A DNA stretch of 64,000 nt from Streptomyces sp. SW4 (GTDB taxonomy: Bacteria; Actinomycetota; Actinomycetes; Streptomycetales; Streptomycetaceae). A program made the position numbers and the translations under genes. The notes beneath the pieces were generated by a model. It searched no databases and was not told the origin of the DNA. It saw nothing but the letters and a program-made list of their open reading frames with translations. Location of the stretch: NCBI GenBank assembly GCA_003248315.1, contig QKWM01000004.1, forward strand, positions 4,647,001 through 4,711,000. Reading direction: 5' to 3'. Positions 1 through 10,056 of the stretch are shown one piece after another. How positions within the stretch are numbered: position 1 is the first letter of the stretch; each line of letters begins with the position of its first letter.

Positions 1-1
1 G

Positions 2-136
2 CCCGAGGTGATCGAACGCCGTCTCGCGGCGGCCAAGACCGAGCTGGCCGCCGAGCCGGAGTTCGACACGACCCTGGTCAACACCTCCGTCGAGGACGTG
101 GCGCGAGAGCTGCTAGCCTTGATGAACGTCGTGTGA
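2..136 (+). CDS. gmk: Guanylate kinase, C-terminal end (partial)
   Basis: Only the last 44 codons and the stop lie in the window; the gene begins upstream. The reading frame ends VNTSVEDVARELLALMNVV, a C-terminus typical of actinobacterial guanylate kinase, which phosphorylates GMP to GDP in the cytoplasm. The P-loop and GMP-binding parts are outside the window, so identification rests on the tail and on the neighbourhood: gmk followed by rpoZ and coaBC is a conserved order in Streptomyces and other actinobacteria. No shift is visible in this fragment. Confidence 0.8.
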   Translation, partial: PEVIERRLAAAKTELAAEPEFDTTLVNTSVEDVARELLALMNVV

Positions 137-211
137 TCGTCGCCGTTCGCCGTGAGCGGTCCGCGAGCGGTCACTGAGACTGATTCTTTCCCATCCATCG
201 GAAGGTAGAGC

Positions 212-484
212 GTGTCCTCTTCCATCTCCGCGCCCGAGGGCATCATCAACCCGCCGATCGACGAGCTCCTCGAGGCCACCGACTCGAAGTACAGCCTCGT
301 GATCTACGCGGCCAAGCGGGCCCGCCAGATCAACGCGTACTACTCGCAGCTCGGCGAGGGCCTCCTCGAGTACGTCGGTCCCCTCGTCGACACCCACGTC
401 CACGAGAAGCCGCTCTCGATCGCGCTGCGCGAGATCAACGCGGGGCTGCTGACGTCCGAGGCCGTCGAGGGCCCGGCCCAGTAG
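212..484 (+). CDS. rpoZ: DNA-directed RNA polymerase omega subunit
   Basis: Codes for 90 residues, the usual length of streptomycete omega. The frame opens with a GTG start preceded by GGAAGG about six bases upstream. The core NPPIDELLEATDSKYSLV followed by a basic helix (AAKRARQIN) is the conserved omega fold that clamps the beta-prime C-terminus and helps assemble and stabilise RNA polymerase. It lies 75 bp after gmk and before coaBC, the standard actinobacterial order. The frame is intact. A perfect hairpin follows it immediately, so the gene probably ends its own transcription unit. Confidence 0.95.
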   Translation: MSSSISAPEGIINPPIDELLEATDSKYSLVIYAAKRARQINAYYSQLGEGLLEYVGPLVDTHVHEKPLSIALREINAGLLTSEAVEGPAQ

Positions 485-517
485 TCGCGGCGGTGTCATC
501 AGCTCGACGCTGACGTT

Positions 518-552
518 CCACAGGCCCGGCAGTCCGTCTGCCGGGCCTGTGG
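518..552 (+). terminator. Perfect 14-bp hairpin after rpoZ
   Basis: CCACAGGCCCGGCA and its exact reverse complement are separated by a 7-base loop. It sits 33 bp after the rpoZ stop and before the coaBC ribosome-binding site. There is no clear U-tract, as is common for Streptomyces terminators. Termination is inferred from stem stability and position. Confidence 0.75.
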
Positions 553-595
553 TGTGTGATGGGTGTCGAAGGTTTTCCGAGGTCGGGGAGTGACA

Positions 596-1798
596 GTGGA
601 CAAGCCCAAGGTCGTGCTGGGGGTCAGCGGCGGCATCGCCGCGTACAAGGCCTGTGAGCTGCTCCGCCGGTTCACCGAGTCCGGACACGACGTCCGGGTC
701 GTCCCCACCGCCTCCGCCCTGCACTTCGTCGGCGCCGCCACCTGGTCCGCGCTCTCCGGCAACCCGGTCTCGACGGAGGTCTGGGACGACGTCCACGAGG
801 TCCCGCACGTCCGCATCGGCCAGCACGCCGACCTCGTCGTCGTCGCCCCCGCCACCGCCGACATGCTCGCCAAGGCCGCCCACGGCCTCGCCGACGACCT
901 GCTGACCAACACCCTGCTCACCGCCCGGTGCCCGGTCGTCTTCGCCCCCGCCATGCACACGGAGATGTGGGAGCACCCGGCCACCCAGGAGAACGTGGCC
1001 ACCCTCCGCCGCCGCGGCGCCGTCGTGATCGAACCGGCCGTCGGCCGTCTGACCGGCGTCGACACCGGCAAGGGGAGGCTGCCCGACCCCGCCGAGATCT
1101 TCGAGGTCTGCCGGCGCGTCCTCGCCCGCGGCGGCGCCGAGCCGGACCTCGCCGGACGGCACGTCGTCGTCAGCGCCGGCGGCACCCGCGAGCCCCTCGA
1201 CCCCGTCCGCTTCCTCGGCAACCGCTCCTCCGGCAAGCAGGGCTACGCGCTGGCCCGCACCGCCGCCGCGCGGGGCGCCCGGGTCACGCTGATCGCCGCC
1301 AACACGTCCCTGCCGGACCCGGCCGGCGTGGACGTGGTGCCGGTGGGCACCGCGGTGGACCTGCGCGAGGCCGTGCTGCGGGCCGCGGCGGACGCCGACG
1401 CCGTCGTCATGGCCGCCGCCGTCGCGGACTTCCGCCCGGCCGCCTACGCGACCGGCAAGATCAAGAAGAAGGACGACCAGGAGCCCGAGCCGGTCGCCCT
1501 GGTGCGCAATCCGGACATCCTCGCGGAGATCTCCGCCGGCCGCGCCCGCCCCGGCCAGGTCGTCGTCGGCTTCGCCGCCGAGACCGACGACGTCCTGGCC
1601 AACGGCCGGGCGAAGCTGAAGCGCAAGGGCTGCGACCTCCTCGTGGTGAACGAGGTGGGGGAGCGCAAGACCTTCGGCGCGGAGGAGAACGAGGCCGTGG
1701 TGCTCGGCGCCGACGGCAGCGAGACCCCCGTCCCGCACGGCCCGAAGGAGGCCCTGGCCGACACGGTCTGGGACCTCGTGGCACAGCGGCTCGGCTGA
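596..1798 (+). CDS. coaBC: Bifunctional phosphopantothenoylcysteine decarboxylase / phosphopantothenate-cysteine ligase
   Basis: Two-domain CoA biosynthesis enzyme of 400 residues; the CoaB half joins cysteine to 4'-phosphopantothenate and the flavin-dependent CoaC half decarboxylates the product. The N-terminal CoaC domain starts VVLGVSGGIAAYKACELLRR and carries the APAMHTEMW segment. The CoaB half starts near residue 185 with HVVVSAGGTREPLDPVR and shows RFLGNRSSGKQG and KIKKKD. I prefer the GTG at 596 because GGGGAG lies five bases upstream; GTG 590 or ATG 563 in the same frame are possible. The frame is intact, in contrast to most long genes here. Confidence 0.93.
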   Translation: MDKPKVVLGVSGGIAAYKACELLRRFTESGHDVRVVPTASALHFVGAATWSALSGNPVSTEVWDDVHEVPHVRIGQHADLVVVAPATADMLAKAAHGLADDLLTNTLLTARCPVVFAPAMHTEMWEHPATQENVATLRRRGAVVIEPAVGRLTGVDTGKGRLPDPAEIFEVCRRVLARGGAEPDLAGRHVVVSAGGTREPLDPVRFLGNRSSGKQGYALARTAAARGARVTLIAANTSLPDPAGVDVVPVGTAVDLREAVLRAAADADAVVMAAAVADFRPAAYATGKIKKKDDQEPEPVALVRNPDILAEISAGRARPGQVVVGFAAETDDVLANGRAKLKRKGCDLLVVNEVGERKTFGAEENEAVVLGADGSETPVPHGPKEALADTVWDLVAQRLG

Positions 1799-2037
1799 GT
1801 GTCCGGCACCGCTCGGCCGCCCGCTCGAACCCCGCACATTCGAGCGTGGCGCCCCTGGCCAAGGGGGCTCGCGTTGGGCAGAATGCCCGTGCCGCAGGTC
1901 ACAGCGTTTCCGAGAGGCGAGACGGGTGAGGCCACGGCCGAGTGCGACCGATAAACTGTTCCAGGACGTCGTCGGGTGCAGCTCCCGCGCCGTCCGCAAA
2001 TGATCAGCCAGCAGCCGCTGCAACCCCAGGGAGCGTT

Positions 2038-3245
2038 GTGTCCCGTCGCCTGTTCACCTCGGAGTCCGTGACCGAAGGTCACCCCGACAAGATCGCTGAC
2101 CAGATCAGCGACACCATTCTCGACGCGCTTCTGCGCGAGGACCCGACCTCCCGGGTCGCCGTCGAGACCCTGATCACCACCGGTCTGGTGCACGTGGCCG
2201 GAGAGGTCACCACCAAGGCCTACGCGGACATCGCGACCCTGGTCCGCGGCAAGATCCTGGAGATCGGCTACGACTCCTCGAAGAAGGGCTTCGACGGCGC
2301 CTCCTGCGGCGTGTCCGTCTCGATCGGCGCGCAGTCCCCGGACATCGCGCAGGGTGTCGACACGGCCTACGAGACCCGTGTCGAGGGCGACGAGGACGAG
2401 CTGGACCGGCAGGGCGCCGGCGACCAGGGCCTGATGTTCGGCTACGCCTCCGACGAGACGCCGACGCTGATGCCGCTGCCGATCTTCCTCGCGCACCGCC
2501 TGTCCAAGCGCCTGTCGGACGTCCGCAAGAACGGCACGATCCCCTACCTGCGTCCCGACGGCAAGACGCAGGTCACCATCGAGTACGACGGCGACAAGGC
2601 CGTCCGCCTCGACACGGTCGTCGTCTCCTCGCAGCACGCCTCCGACATCGACCTGGACTCGCTGCTGGCCCCCGACATCCGCGAGTTCGTCGTGGAGCCG
2701 GAGCTGAAGGCGCTGCTGGACGAGGGCATCAAGCTCGACACCGAGAACTACCGGCTGCTGGTCAACCCCACCGGCCGGTTCGAGATCGGCGGCCCGATGG
2801 GCGACGCCGGCCTGACCGGCCGCAAGATCATCATCGACACCTACGGCGGCATGGCCCGCCACGGCGGCGGCGCCTTCTCCGGCAAGGACCCGTCCAAGGT
2901 GGACCGCTCGGCCGCCTACGCCATGCGGTGGGTCGCCAAGAACGTCGTCGCCGCGGGCCTCGCCTCCCGCTGCGAGGTCCAGGTCGCCTACGCCATCGGC
3001 AAGGCCGAGCCGGTCGGCCTGTTCGTGGAGACCTTCGGCACCGCGAAGATCGACGCCGAGAAGATCGAGAAGGCCATCGACGAGGTCTTCGACCTGCGCC
3101 CGGCCGCGATCATCCGCGATCTCGACCTGCTGCGCCCGATCTACTCCAGACCGCCGCCTACGGCCACTTCGGCCGTGAGCTGCCCGACTTCACCTGGGAG
3201 CGCACCGACCGCGTGGACGCGCTGCGCCGGGCGGCCGGGCTCTAG
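2038..3245 (+). CDS. metK: S-adenosylmethionine synthetase (one frameshift)
   Basis: Makes S-adenosylmethionine from methionine and ATP. The protein starts MSRRLFTSESVTEGHPDKIADQ, where GHPDK is the ATP-binding signature, and includes GAGDQGLMFGYA and GGGAFSGKDPSKVDRS, the second family signature. GTG start with AGGGAG four bases upstream. Near 3146 one C is missing (TACTCCAG where TACTCCCAG is expected); restoring it gives the normal ending TAAYGHFGRELPDFTWERTD and 402 residues, the usual length. MetK is essential, so the shift is almost certainly a data error. The upstream 240 bp contains a possible TAAACT -10 box near 1952. Confidence 0.95.
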
Positions 3246-3374
3246 CAGTCCGCACGCCGGCACCGAGGCCCGGTTCCCTTCGGGCGCCGGGCTTCGGCGT
3301 GTCCGGGCGGGACGCCTTCCGGCGGGCGCGGTGCCGGTCCGCGGCTGTCAGTGGGCTTTGGTAAGAATGCAGGC

Positions 3375-5543
3375 GTGAGCAGCGAGAACGGGCAGGCCGG
3401 CGGCGGCGCCGAGGGGCGCCGCCCGAGCAGCTCGCGCTCATCCGGGAGAGCGTGCGCAAGGCCACGGCCCCGCGCGCCAAGCGCGGACCTGGCGGGGCGC
3501 GGCCCTCGCCAAGGACCTGCCCGTCGCCCGCGTCCTGGTCGACAAGGGCGTGCTGCACCTCGACCGGTACTTCGACTACGCGGTGCCCGAGGAACTCGAC
3601 GCCGACGCCCAGCCGGGCGTGCGGGTGCGGGTGCGCTTCGGGGCCGGGCGGCACCGGGTCAGGGAAGGGCGCCGCGAGGGCGGCGGACTCGTCGACGGCT
3701 TCCTCGTCGAGCGGCTCCCGCCTCCGACTACTCCGGACCGCTCGCGGCACTGGCCCAGGTCGTCTCGCCCGAACCGGTGCTCTCCGAGGAACTGCTGGGC
3801 CTCGCCCGCGCCGTCGCCGACCGGTACGCGGGCAGCCTCGCGGACGTCCTGCAACTGGCCGTGCCGCCGCGCAGCGCCCGCGCCGAGAAGCGGCCCTCGC
3901 CCGCCCGCTGCCGCCGCCCCCGCCCCGCCCCGGCCCCTGGGAGCGGTACGGGCAGGGGCCGGCGTTCCTGGCCGCCCTGGCCTCGGGCGGCTCACCGCGG
4001 GCCGTGTGGAACGCGCTGCCCGGGCCGGCCTGGAGCGAGGAGCTGGCGCGGGCCGTCGCGGCCACGCTGGCCTCGGGGCGCGGCGCGCTCGTCGTCCTGC
4101 CCGACGGCCGGTCGGTGGCCCGCGTCGACGCGGCGCTGACCTCGGTGCTGGGGGAGGGGCGGCACGCGGTGCTCACCGCCGACGCCGGGCCGAGAAGCGG
4201 TACGCCCAGTGGCTCGCGGTGCGCCGGGGCGCCGTACGGGCGGTGATCGGCACCCGCGCCGCCATGTTCGCGCCCGTCCGCGACCTCGGCCTGGTCGCCC
4301 TGTGGGACGACGGCGACGACAGCCACAGCGAGCAGCACGCGCCGCAGCCGCACGCCCGCGAGGTGCTGCTGCTGCGGGCGGCCCAGGACAGGTGCGGATT
4401 CCTGCTGGGCGGCTTCGGCTGCACGGTGGAGGCCGCGCAGCTCGTGGAGAGCGGGTGGGCCCGGCCGCTGACCGCCACCCGGGAGCAGGTCCGGGCCGCC
4501 GCGCCGCTGGTGCGCACCGTGGGGGACGCCGACCTGGCCCGCGACGAGGCGGCGCGTGCCGCGCGGCTGCCGACCCTCGCCTGGCAGGTGGTCCGCGACG
4601 GGCTGCGCCAGGGACCGGTCCTGGTGCAGGTGCCGCGCCGGGGATACGTGCCCGGATGGCGTGTGCCGTCTGCCGGGCGCCGGCGCGGTGCCGGCACTGC
4701 TCCGGGCCGCTGGAGGGGCAGGAGGGCGCGGCGGCGCTGCGGTGCGGGTGGTGCGGGCGCGAGGAGGACGGCTGGCACTGCCCGGCGTGCGGGTCGCCCG
4801 GCTGCGGGCGCAGGTCGTGGGGGCGCGGCGCACGGCGGAGGAGCTGGGCCGGGCCTTTCCCGCGGTGCCGGTGCGGACCTCGGGGCGTGAGCATGTGCTC
4901 GACACCGTGCCGGGGACGCCTGCGCTGGTGGTGAGCACGCCGGGGGCGGAACCCGTCGCCGAGGGCGGTTACGCGGCGGCGCTCCTGCTGGACGGCTGGG
5001 CCATGCTGGGACGGCCGGATCTGCGGGCCGGCGAGGACGCCCTGCGGCGCTGGCTGGCCGCCGGGGCGCTGGTGCGGCCCCAGGCAGCCGGCGGGACGGT
5101 GGTGGTCGTGGCCGAGCCGACGCTGCGGCCGGTGCAGGCGCTGGTGCGGTGGGACCCCGTCGGGCATGCCGTGCGGGAGCTGGCCGAGCGGGCGGAGCTG
5201 GGGTTTCCGCCGGTGTCGCGGATGGCGGCCGTGTCCGGGCCCCGGAGGCGGTGGCCGACTTCCTCCGTACGGCGGAGCTGCCCGCGGAGGCGGAGGTGCT
5301 GGGGCCGGTGCCGATGCCGGTCACGACGGCCGGGCGGGCCCGCAGGCCGGGGGCGCCGCCGCCGGGGAGCGGTGGGAAAGGGCGCTGGTGCGGGTGCCGC
5401 CGGGGCGCGGGGCGGCGCTGGCCGGTGCGTTGAAGGCGGCGCAGGCCGCGCGGATGGCGGGCGGAGGCGGCGCCGGCGGCTCCGGGCGGGGGGCGGCCGG
5501 GGCCCCCGTGCGGGTGCGCATCGATCCGCCGGACATCGGATGA
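3375..5543 (+). CDS. priA: Primosomal protein PriA-like, helicase motifs absent (nine frameshifts)
   Basis: Reconstructs to about 725 residues by restoring nine single bases near 3415, 3475, 3717, 3905, 4193, 4650, 4790, 5238 and 5365. The N-terminus RVLVDKGVLHLDRYFDYAVPEE is the PriA DNA-binding domain, and cysteine pairs CAVCR, CRHCSG, CGWCG and CPACG form the zinc-binding region. In place of a Walker A GxxGxGKT motif the protein reads NALPGPAWSEEL, and the DEEH position reads WDDGDDS, so it should not be an active helicase; this is known for actinobacterial PriA homologues. A TAAGAAT box directly before the GTG suggests leaderless transcription. Confidence 0.88.
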
Positions 5544-5560
5544 GGCCGGTGCGACAGACG

Positions 5561-5590
5561 ACGCCCTCCGGGACGGTGCCGGGAGGGCGT
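5561..5590. terminator. Bidirectional hairpin between priA and the opposing HTH gene
   Basis: ACGCCCTCC and GGAGGGCGT face each other across a 12-base loop, 17 bp after the priA stop. It lies between two converging genes and could serve both. Confidence 0.6.
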
Positions 5591-5602
5591 GGGCGGCTCG
5601 GC

Positions 5603-5675
5603 GGCCGTTGCGCCGGCTCGTCGGCCGGCCGTTGCGGGCTCGTCGGCTGTCGTTCGGCCGTTGCGGGCTCGTCGG
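5603..5675 (+). repeat. Short tandem repeats, 20-bp unit
   Basis: The 20-mer GGCCGTTGCGGGCTCGTCGG occurs identically at 5627-5646 and 5656-5675; a 22-bp variant is at 5603-5624. The repeats lie just beyond the proposed end of the opposing HTH gene, so they are probably noncoding; if that gene instead reads on without a shift they would encode its low-complexity tail. Confidence 0.75.
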
Positions 5676-5714
5676 CCTTCGGCCGGCCTTGCGCGGGCTG
5701 GGCGGCGGCCGTCG

Positions 5715-6265
5715 TCAGCCGTTGCGGGGGCTGGGAAGGCCGTGGGGCGGACCTCGTCGCGCAGGGACGGGCTGCCCGCCGTCGGCTGGGTCGGCATGGA
5801 GCGGGCGGCGGGGACCGTCGGCACGGTGGGGACGCCGGTGCCCACGTTGACCGTGCGGGTGCCCGACGGCTCCGCCGTGCGCTCGGCCGGGTCGGCGGCG
5901 GCCGGCTGTGCGGCGGCGGCCCGGCGGGCGCCGTAGCGGCGGTGGACGGCCTGCTTGGTGACGCCGAGGGCGGAGCCCACCGCGTCCCACGAGAAGCCGA
6001 GCGAGCGGTCGAAGTCCACGGCGGCCGTGACCAGGGTCTCGACACTGTCCCGCAGCTCCTGGGCGAGACGGACCGTCGGGGCGGGGGCGCGTCCGTAGAC
6101 GACGAAGCCCGTGGAGGGGCCGGAGCGGCGCGGGCGGTAGACGTTGCCGAGCTGGGCGGTGAGCGTGCGCAGTGCGTCCACCTGCCGGCGGACCCGCTCG
6201 ATGTCCCGCACCAGCAGGTGCAGGCTGGCCCGGGCCTGGGCGTCGTGGGTTGCGTGGTCGGCCAT
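5715..6265 (-). CDS. Putative helix-turn-helix DNA-binding protein (3' end uncertain)
   Basis: Protein of about 183 residues starting MADHATHDAQARASLHLL, with an ATG preceded by GAGAGG seven bases upstream. Residues near 90-110 read SWDAVGSALGVTKQAVHRRYG, a clear helix-turn-helix of the kind seen in Streptomyces small DNA-binding proteins. The C-terminal part is Ala/Pro/Arg-rich. As read, the frame runs on through the terminator and into priA to 5321, which is unlikely; a single missing C in the CCCC near 5748 would give the ending GLPSPRNG and a stop at 5715. The target is unknown; a palindrome just upstream (6317-6343) is a candidate site. Confidence 0.55.
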
Positions 6266-6316
6266 GAACAAGCCTCTCGAACCGGCGTTGAAAGGAATCG
6301 GGCCGCTGGGGCGGCC

Positions 6317-6343
6317 CGTTGGTCAACTCTTTCTTGACCAACG
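6317..6343. promoter_or_regulatory. Perfect 10-bp inverted repeat, candidate operator
   Basis: CGTTGGTCAA, seven bases, TTGACCAACG. It lies 52 bp upstream of the HTH gene start, inside the 417-bp gap before fmt. The symmetry and spacing suit a dimeric regulator, possibly the HTH protein itself. A role as a hairpin cannot be excluded. The rest of this gap holds a GC-rich imperfect hairpin near 6390-6415 and nothing else recognisable. Confidence 0.5.
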
Positions 6344-6682
6344 CGGGAGTGCTTCCGGGGTCACGGGGTGGGGGCGTGGCGGCATATGCGTACGCCCCTC
6401 GGCCTTCGGCCTCGGGGTGGCTTCCCCGCCCGCGCACCGACCGTTTCCGGGCGGCCGGGAGACGGACGTTCCCAGCGGGGGGTGCCGCGCCGCCGGCGGC
6501 TCTCAGCGGGGAAGGCCACCTTCCGCAGGCCGTCTTCCTCCCGCGTCCGCCCCACCGCCCTGCCCGGTCGGCGTGGGGGGGCTGTGTGCTCCGGGTCGGG
6601 GAACCGTCGGCGTGGGGCGGGGTGGGCGCACATAGACTGGGGCGTTGCTCCGTCGTCGTCGCTCGAGAGGCTCCCGCCGCCC

Positions 6683-7612
6683 ATGAAGCTCGTCTTCGCC
6701 GGTACCCCGAGGTCGCCGTTCCCGCCCTGGACGCCCTGATCGCCTCCGAGCGGCACGAGGTGGCCGCCGTCGTCACCCGGCCCGACGCGCCCGCCGGGCG
6801 CGGCCGCCGGATGGTGGCGTCGCCTGTGGCCGAGCGGGCCGAGGAGGCCGGCATCGAGGTGCTCAAGCCGGCGAAGCCGAAGGACCCCGATTTCCTGGAG
6901 CGGCTGCGGGAGATCGCGCCCGACTGCTGTCCCGTCGTCGCCTACGGCGCCCTGCTGCCCGCGTCGCCCTGGACGTCCCGGCGCACGGCTGGGTCAACCT
7001 GCACTTCTCGCTGCTGCCCGCCTGGCGGGGGGCCGCGCCGGTGCAGCACGCCATCATGGCGGGCGACGAGATCACCGGGGCCTCCACCTTCCTCATCGAG
7101 GAAGGGCTCGACTCCGGGCCCGTCTACGGCACCGTCACCGAGACCATCCGCCCCACCGACACCAGCGGTGACCTGCTGACGCGGCTCGCCTTCGCGGGCG
7201 CCGGACTGCTCGCCGCGACCATGGACGGCATCGAGGACGGCACCCTGAAGGCCGTGCCGCAGCCCGCCGACGGCGTCAGCCTCGCCCCGAAGGTGTCCGT
7301 CGAGGACGCGCACGTCGACTGGAACACCCCGGCCCTGCGCGTCGACCGCGTGGTGCGCGGCTGCACGCCCGCCCCCGGCGCCTGGACCACCTTCCGCGGC
7401 GAACGGCTCAAGATCGTCCAGGCGGCGCCCGTGCCCGACCGGACCGACCTCGCCCCGGGCAGCTCGCCGCCGGCAAGAACAACGTGTACGTCGGCACCGG
7501 CTCGTACGCCGTCGAGCTGCTGTGGGTGCAGGCCCAGGGCAAGAAGCCGATGCGCGCGGCGGACTGGGCGCGCGGGGTGCGGATCGCCAACGGGGAGCGG
7601 GTCGGCGGCTGA
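6683..7612 (+). CDS. fmt: Methionyl-tRNA formyltransferase (three frameshifts)
   Basis: Formylates the initiator methionyl-tRNA using 10-formyltetrahydrofolate. The start MKLVFAGTP and the motif VNLHFSLLPAWRGAAPVQHA carry the family signature for folate binding and the catalytic region, followed by GDEITGASTFLIEEGLDSGP. Restoring one base each near 6703 (ACCCCCGAG), 6961 (CTGCCCCGC) and 7457 (CCGGGGCAG) gives 310 residues, the normal length. The C-terminal OB-like domain is complete to RIANGERVGG. It precedes rsmB by about 95 bp, the order usual in actinobacteria. The ribosome-binding site GAGAGG is unusually far, about 12 bases from the ATG. Confidence 0.93.
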
Positions 7613-7706
7613 TCCCGCCGGTCCCGCCCGGCCACCGGCCGGCCCCCCGCCCCCGCCGACGTACGCTGGTGGCGCACGTTCTTCACACCATCCGGAGCAC
7701 CTTTTC

Positions 7707-9120
7707 GTGAGCGACCAGCCCCGTCGTCCCCGCAAACCCGGCAAGCCCTACCGGCGGCCCAAGAAGGACCCCGTCCGCATCCTCGCCTTCGAGGCGCTGC
7801 GGGCCGTGGACGAGCGGGACGCGTACGCCAACCTCGTCCTGCCCCGCTGCTGCGCAAGGCCCGCGACGGCGGCGACTTCGATGCCAGGGACGCGGCCCTC
7901 GCGACCGAGCTGGTGTACGGGACGCTGCGCCGGCAGGGGACGTACGACGCGATCGTCGCGGCCTGCGTCGACCGGCCGCTGCGCGAGGTCGACCCGCCCG
8001 TGCTCGACGTGCTGGGCCTCGGCGTGCACCAGCTGCTCGGCACCCGGATCCCGTCCCACGCGGCGGTCTCCGCGACCGTCGAGCTGGCCCGCGTGGTCCT
8101 CGGCGACGGGCGGGCCAAGTTCGTCAACGCCGTGCTCCGCAAGGTGGCGCAGGACGATCTCGACGGCTGGCTGGAGCGGGTCGCGCCCCCCTACGACGAG
8201 GATCCCGAGGACCACCTCGCCGTCGTCCACTCGCACCCCCGCTGGGTCGTCTCCGCGCTGTGGGACTCCCTCGGCGGCGGCCGGTCCGGCATCGAGGACC
8301 TGCTCGCCGCCGACAACGAGCGGCCGGAGGTGACCCTGGTCGCCCGGCCCGGCCGGGCCACGACCACGGAACTCCTCGGCGAGGAGGCCGCCGTACCGGG
8401 ACGCTGGTCGCCCTACGCGGTGCGGCTCACCGAGGGCGGCGAGCCCGGTGCCGTCGCGGCGGTGCGCGAGGGGCGGGCCGGCGTACAGGACGAGGGCAGC
8501 CAGCTGGTCGCCCTCGCGCTGGCCAACGCGCCGCTGGACGGCCCGACCGGCGGTGGCTGGACGGCTGCGCCGGACCCGGCGGCAAGGCCGCCCTGCTCGG
8601 GGCGCTGGCCGCCGAGCGGGGGGCCGTCCTGCTCGCCTCCGAGAAGCAGCCGCACCGGGCCGGACTCGTGGCCAGGGCGCTGGACGGCAATCCGGGGCCG
8701 TACCAGGTGATCGCCGCCGACGGGACCCGTCCCGCGTGGCGGTCCGGCAGCTTCGACCGCGTGCTCGTCGACGTGCCGTGCACCGGCCTCGGTGCCCTCC
8801 GCCGCCGTCCGAGGCCCGCTGGCGGCGCCGCCCGGAGGACCTGGACGGCTTCGCCCCCCTCCAGCGCGGCCTGCTGCGCACCGCCCTGGAGTCCGTGCGC
8901 GTCGGCGGCGTGGTCGGCTACGCCACCTGCTCCCCCACCTCGCCGAGACCCGGGCCGTCGTCGCCGACGTGCTCAAGCAGTTCCCCGGCTCGGACCTCCT
9001 CGACGCCCGCCCCTGCTCCCCGGCGTGCCCGACCTGGGCGAGGGCCCCGACGTCCAGCTCTGGCCCCACCTCCACGGCACCGACGCCATGTATCTGGCGC
9101 TGATCCGCAGGACCGCCTGA
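7707..9120 (+). CDS. rsmB: 16S rRNA m5C967 methyltransferase RsmB/Sun (five frameshifts)
   Basis: SAM-dependent methyltransferase that makes 5-methylcytosine in 16S rRNA. The N-terminal third (FEALRAVDERDAYANLVLP) is the NusB-like RNA-binding domain. The catalytic half has the SAM loop DGCAGPGGKAALL, the catalytic motif VDVPCTGLGALRR and the second conserved cysteine in GYATCSPH. Single bases are missing near 7845, 8555, 8810, 8935 and 9010; restoring them gives one continuous frame of about 472 residues. GTG start with GGAG about nine bases upstream. It lies between fmt and rpe as in related genomes. Confidence 0.92.
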
Positions 9121-9255
9121 CGCCGGCCGCCCGCGCCCGCCCACCAGCGGCGCGGGCCGCGCGCGGCGGGCCACGGGACACCCGCGCCCGCGACGGCGGC
9201 CGCCTCCACCCGAGACCGGTGCGGGAAACCCCCGAGGGCATGGCAGGCTTGGGTC

Positions 9256-9939
9256 ATGGCCGTGCAGATCAACCCCAGCATCCTGTCCGCCGACTTTGCC
9301 CGCCTCGCGGACGAGGCCAAGGCGGTCGAGGGAGCCGACTGGCTCCACGTCGACGTGATGGACAACCACTTCGTCCCCAATCTCACGCTCGGCGTGCCGG
9401 TCGTGGAGTCCCTGGCCCGGGCCACGGACACCCCGCTGGACTGCCACCTCATGATCGAGGACCCCGACCGGTGGGCCCCCAGTACGTGGAGGCCGGTGCC
9501 GGGTCCGTCACCTTCCACGTCGAGGCCGCCGCCGCCCCGGTGCGCCTCGCCGCGAGATCCGGGCCAAGGGCGGGCGCGCCTCCATGGCGCTCAAGCCCGC
9601 GACGCCGATCGAGCCGTACGAGGACCTGCTCCCCGAGCTGGACATGCTGCTGGTCATGACGGTCGAGCCGGGCTTCGGGGCCAGGCGTTCCTCGACATCA
9701 TGCTGCCCAAGATCCGGCGCACCCGTGAGCTGATCGCCAAGCACGGTCTGGAGCTGTGGCTCCAGGTCGACGGCGGGGTCTCGGCGTCGACGATCGAGCG
9801 GTGCGCCGAGGCGGGCGCCGACGTCTTCGTCGCGGGGTCGGCTGTGTACGGGGCGGCGGACCCGGCCGAGGCGGTACGTGCACTGCGCACACAGGCCGAG
9901 GAGGCGACGGCGAACGCCTCCTGGGCGTGCGCCCACTGA
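9256..9939 (+). CDS. rpe: Ribulose-phosphate 3-epimerase (three frameshifts)
   Basis: Interconverts ribulose 5-phosphate and xylulose 5-phosphate in the pentose phosphate pathway. TIM-barrel protein of about 228 residues with INPSILSADFARL, the metal and substrate motif WLHVDVMDNHFVPNLTLG, the MTVEPGFGGQAF loop and the phosphate-binding VDGGVSASTI and VAGSAVYGA. Single bases are missing near 9478, 9550 and 9680. The ATG overlaps no other gene; 135 bp separate it from rsmB. Gene length and order are as expected. Confidence 0.94.
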   Translation: MAVQINPSILSADFARLADEAKAVEGADWLHVDVMDNHFVPNLTLGVPVVESLARATDTPLDCHLMIEDPDRWAPSTWRPVPGPSPSTSRPPPPRCASPRDPGQGRARLHGAQARDADRAVRGPAPRAGHAAGHDGRAGLRGQAFLDIMLPKIRRTRELIAKHGLELWLQVDGGVSASTIERCAEAGADVFVAGSAVYGAADPAEAVRALRTQAEEATANASWACAH

Positions 9940-10056
9940 AGAACGAGAAGTGAACGGCGCCCATCAGGGCTGATCACACGCGCAGGATCTGCAAGGATGA
10001 ACGGCGAATCCAGTGTGTGAGCAGCCCAGTATGTGAACAGCAGTGAGGAGATCGCC

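Noticed and set aside
113..2023. 636-residue antisense frame over rpoZ and coaBC
   Set aside because: Shadow of coding strands in GC-rich DNA; composition is Gly/Ala/Asp/Arg without domains, and the plus-strand genes are certain.
3100..5400. Programmed frameshifting in metK and priA
   Set aside because: Too many sites, no slippery heptamers or shared downstream structure, and the same pattern affects most genes; missing bases explain it.
5321..5714. Continuation of the HTH frame through the terminator into priA
   Set aside because: It reads the tandem repeats and 200 bp of antisense priA; one missing base giving a stop at 5715 is more likely.
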